DNA of 16,051 nt from an uncultured Collinsella sp. (GTDB taxonomy: Bacteria > Actinomycetota > Coriobacteriia > Coriobacteriales > Coriobacteriaceae): positions 1-16,051 of the forward strand of contig URTD01000022.1 of the NCBI GenBank assembly GCA_900550735.1. Direction: 5' to 3'. Shown here piece after piece: positions 15,093-16,051 of this stretch. The position numbers and the translations under genes were made by a program. How positions within the stretch are numbered: position 1 is the stretch's first letter; every line of letters starts with the position of its first letter. The notes under the pieces were generated by a model. It searched no databases, was not told the DNA's origin, and saw only the letters and a list, made by a program, of their open reading frames with translations.

Positions 15093-16051
15093 ATGTCTAA
15101 TGCACTTGGTCGCGACCTTGCAAAGCTGGTTGCTGCTGTTGACGCTGCCGCCTCTGGGTGCGGTCATGGCGCGTATGGCCAGCACTTCCATATTATGCCG
15201 CCGGCGGGTTGGCTCAACGACCCCAACGGTCTTTGCCAAGCGGGTGGCGTGTTCCACGCTTATTTTCAATATGCGCCGTTTGATGTTGAGGGTGGCGTTA
15301 AGGCCTGGGGCCATGCGACGAGTCGCGATCTTATGACGTGGGACTACGTTGGCGCCCCGCTGCTGCCCGACGAGCCGTTCGATTGCCATGGCGTGTATTC
15401 GGGCTCCGCGCTTGCCGAGGACGGCCGCATTCGCGTACTGTACACAGGCAACGTTAAACTCTCCGATGCAGACGGCACGTACGACTACGTCAATACCGGC
15501 CGCCGCGCCGATACCGTCTATGTCGAGAGCGTTGATGGCTTTGCCGGTCGTGAGTTCAGCCAAAAGCGCGTGGTGCTGGCGTCCGAGGATTATCCCGAGG
15601 ATTTGACCTGCCATGTGCGCGATCCCAAGGTGTGGCGTGACGCGGACGGGCGTTATCACATGGTGCTGGGCGCGCGTCGTCGCGTGGATGGGCCGCACGT
15701 CGATAGTCGATTTTGCGCCATGCACGGCGAGGGTGCCGGGCGCGATGTGGGCGAGATCCTGGTGTATGGCTCGGCCGACATGCTGAGCTGGGAGCTCGAG
15801 AACCGTGTGTCTACGCCCGAGCGCTTTGGCTTTATGTGGGAGTGCCCCGGCTACATCGAGCTCGATTCGAATGGCGATACGGCGGCGTTTCTGTCGTTCT
15901 CGCCTCAGGGTCTTGAGGGCGGCCGTTGGGACCGCGGCAACGTATACGCTGCTGGCTACATGCCTGTAACGGGCGACATTACCGGTGGTGACGATGCCTA
16001 TGAGCTGGGTGAGTTCCGCCTGTGGGACGCCGGTTTTGACTTTTATGCTCC
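15093..16051 (+). CDS. scrB: GH32 sucrose-6-phosphate hydrolase (3' end outside window)
   Basis: At least 319 residues are visible and the frame is open to the right edge. The enzyme splits sucrose-6-phosphate, made by the PTS, into glucose-6-phosphate and fructose in the cytoplasm. All three GH32 active-site motifs are present: the nucleophile D43 in W40-LNDPNG, the transition-state Asp D177 in R176-DP, and the acid/base E250 in E250-CPG. The FQYAP, WGHATSRDLMTW and HGVYSGSA stretches also match the family's beta-propeller. No signal peptide is seen, as expected for the intracellular form. ATG 15093 has AGGA (15082-15085) 7 nt upstream. It lies 106 nt after scrA, behind a hairpin and without a recognisable operator of its own, so it is probably read through from the scrA promoter. 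A fructan-hydrolase role is less likely with this neighbour. Confidence 0.93.
   Translation, partial: MSNALGRDLAKLVAAVDAAASGCGHGAYGQHFHIMPPAGWLNDPNGLCQAGGVFHAYFQYAPFDVEGGVKAWGHATSRDLMTWDYVGAPLLPDEPFDCHGVYSGSALAEDGRIRVLYTGNVKLSDADGTYDYVNTGRRADTVYVESVDGFAGREFSQKRVVLASEDYPEDLTCHVRDPKVWRDADGRYHMVLGARRRVDGPHVDSRFCAMHGEGAGRDVGEILVYGSADMLSWELENRVSTPERFGFMWECPGYIELDSNGDTAAFLSFSPQGLEGGRWDRGNVYAAGYMPVTGDITGGDDAYELGEFRLWDAGFDFYA

Noticed and set aside
1..16051. CRISPR arrays, tRNA or rRNA genes, insertion sequences
   Set aside because: No regularly spaced direct repeats, cloverleaf-like or rRNA-like sequence, or transposase motifs were seen.

Overview
The window looks like chromosome of a high-GC, Gram-positive (monoderm) gut Actinobacterium, most probably a Coriobacteriia member of the Collinsella type. 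The reasons are the GC-rich coding sequence, Shine-Dalgarno-led genes with frequent TTG/GTG starts, a Pel-type exopolysaccharide operon lacking the outer-membrane parts PelB and PelC, and a sucrose PTS operon. The genus is an inference from style, not from a marker gene. All genes I support are on the + strand.

Left edge (1-520): the last codons of a gene that enters from outside the window, then a small unrecognised gene (62-520) translationally coupled to it through a TTGA overlap. Both look more A/T-rich than the rest and probably belong to an accessory block. A gene-free stretch (521-1084) holds one hairpin and, near its right end, several short palindromes around the likely promoter of the next operon.

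Main block (1085-12180): eight tightly packed, co-directional genes. The first five are the Gram-positive Pel set in the order pelD-pelE-pelA-pelF-pelG: a c-di-GMP-receptor-like PelD with an extra N-terminal SDR-like domain, the TPR membrane protein PelE, a membrane-anchored CE4-like deacetylase PelA, the GT4 glycosyltransferase PelF and the multi-pass membrane protein PelG. Directly coupled to them by 11- and 14-nt overlaps and a 3-nt gap are a Tat/lipobox CotH-kinase-like lipoprotein, a VTC-type polyphosphate polymerase domain protein and a DUF4956 membrane protein. The layout predicts one transcript making, exporting and deacetylating a cationic amino-sugar polymer under c-di-GMP control, with a phospho-transfer module of unknown purpose attached.

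Gap (12181-12419): a perfect 10-bp hairpin right after the operon, then about 100 nt of nested inverted repeats, then a promoter with an operator.

Right block (12420-16051): a sucrose-utilisation locus: a LacI-family repressor broken by a one-base frameshift, two LacI/cre-like operators, a sucrose-type PTS EIIBC (scrA), a hairpin, and a GH32 sucrose-6-phosphate hydrolase (scrB) running off the right edge. A third operator of the same consensus lies in front of the repressor gene, which suggests autoregulation before the gene was broken.
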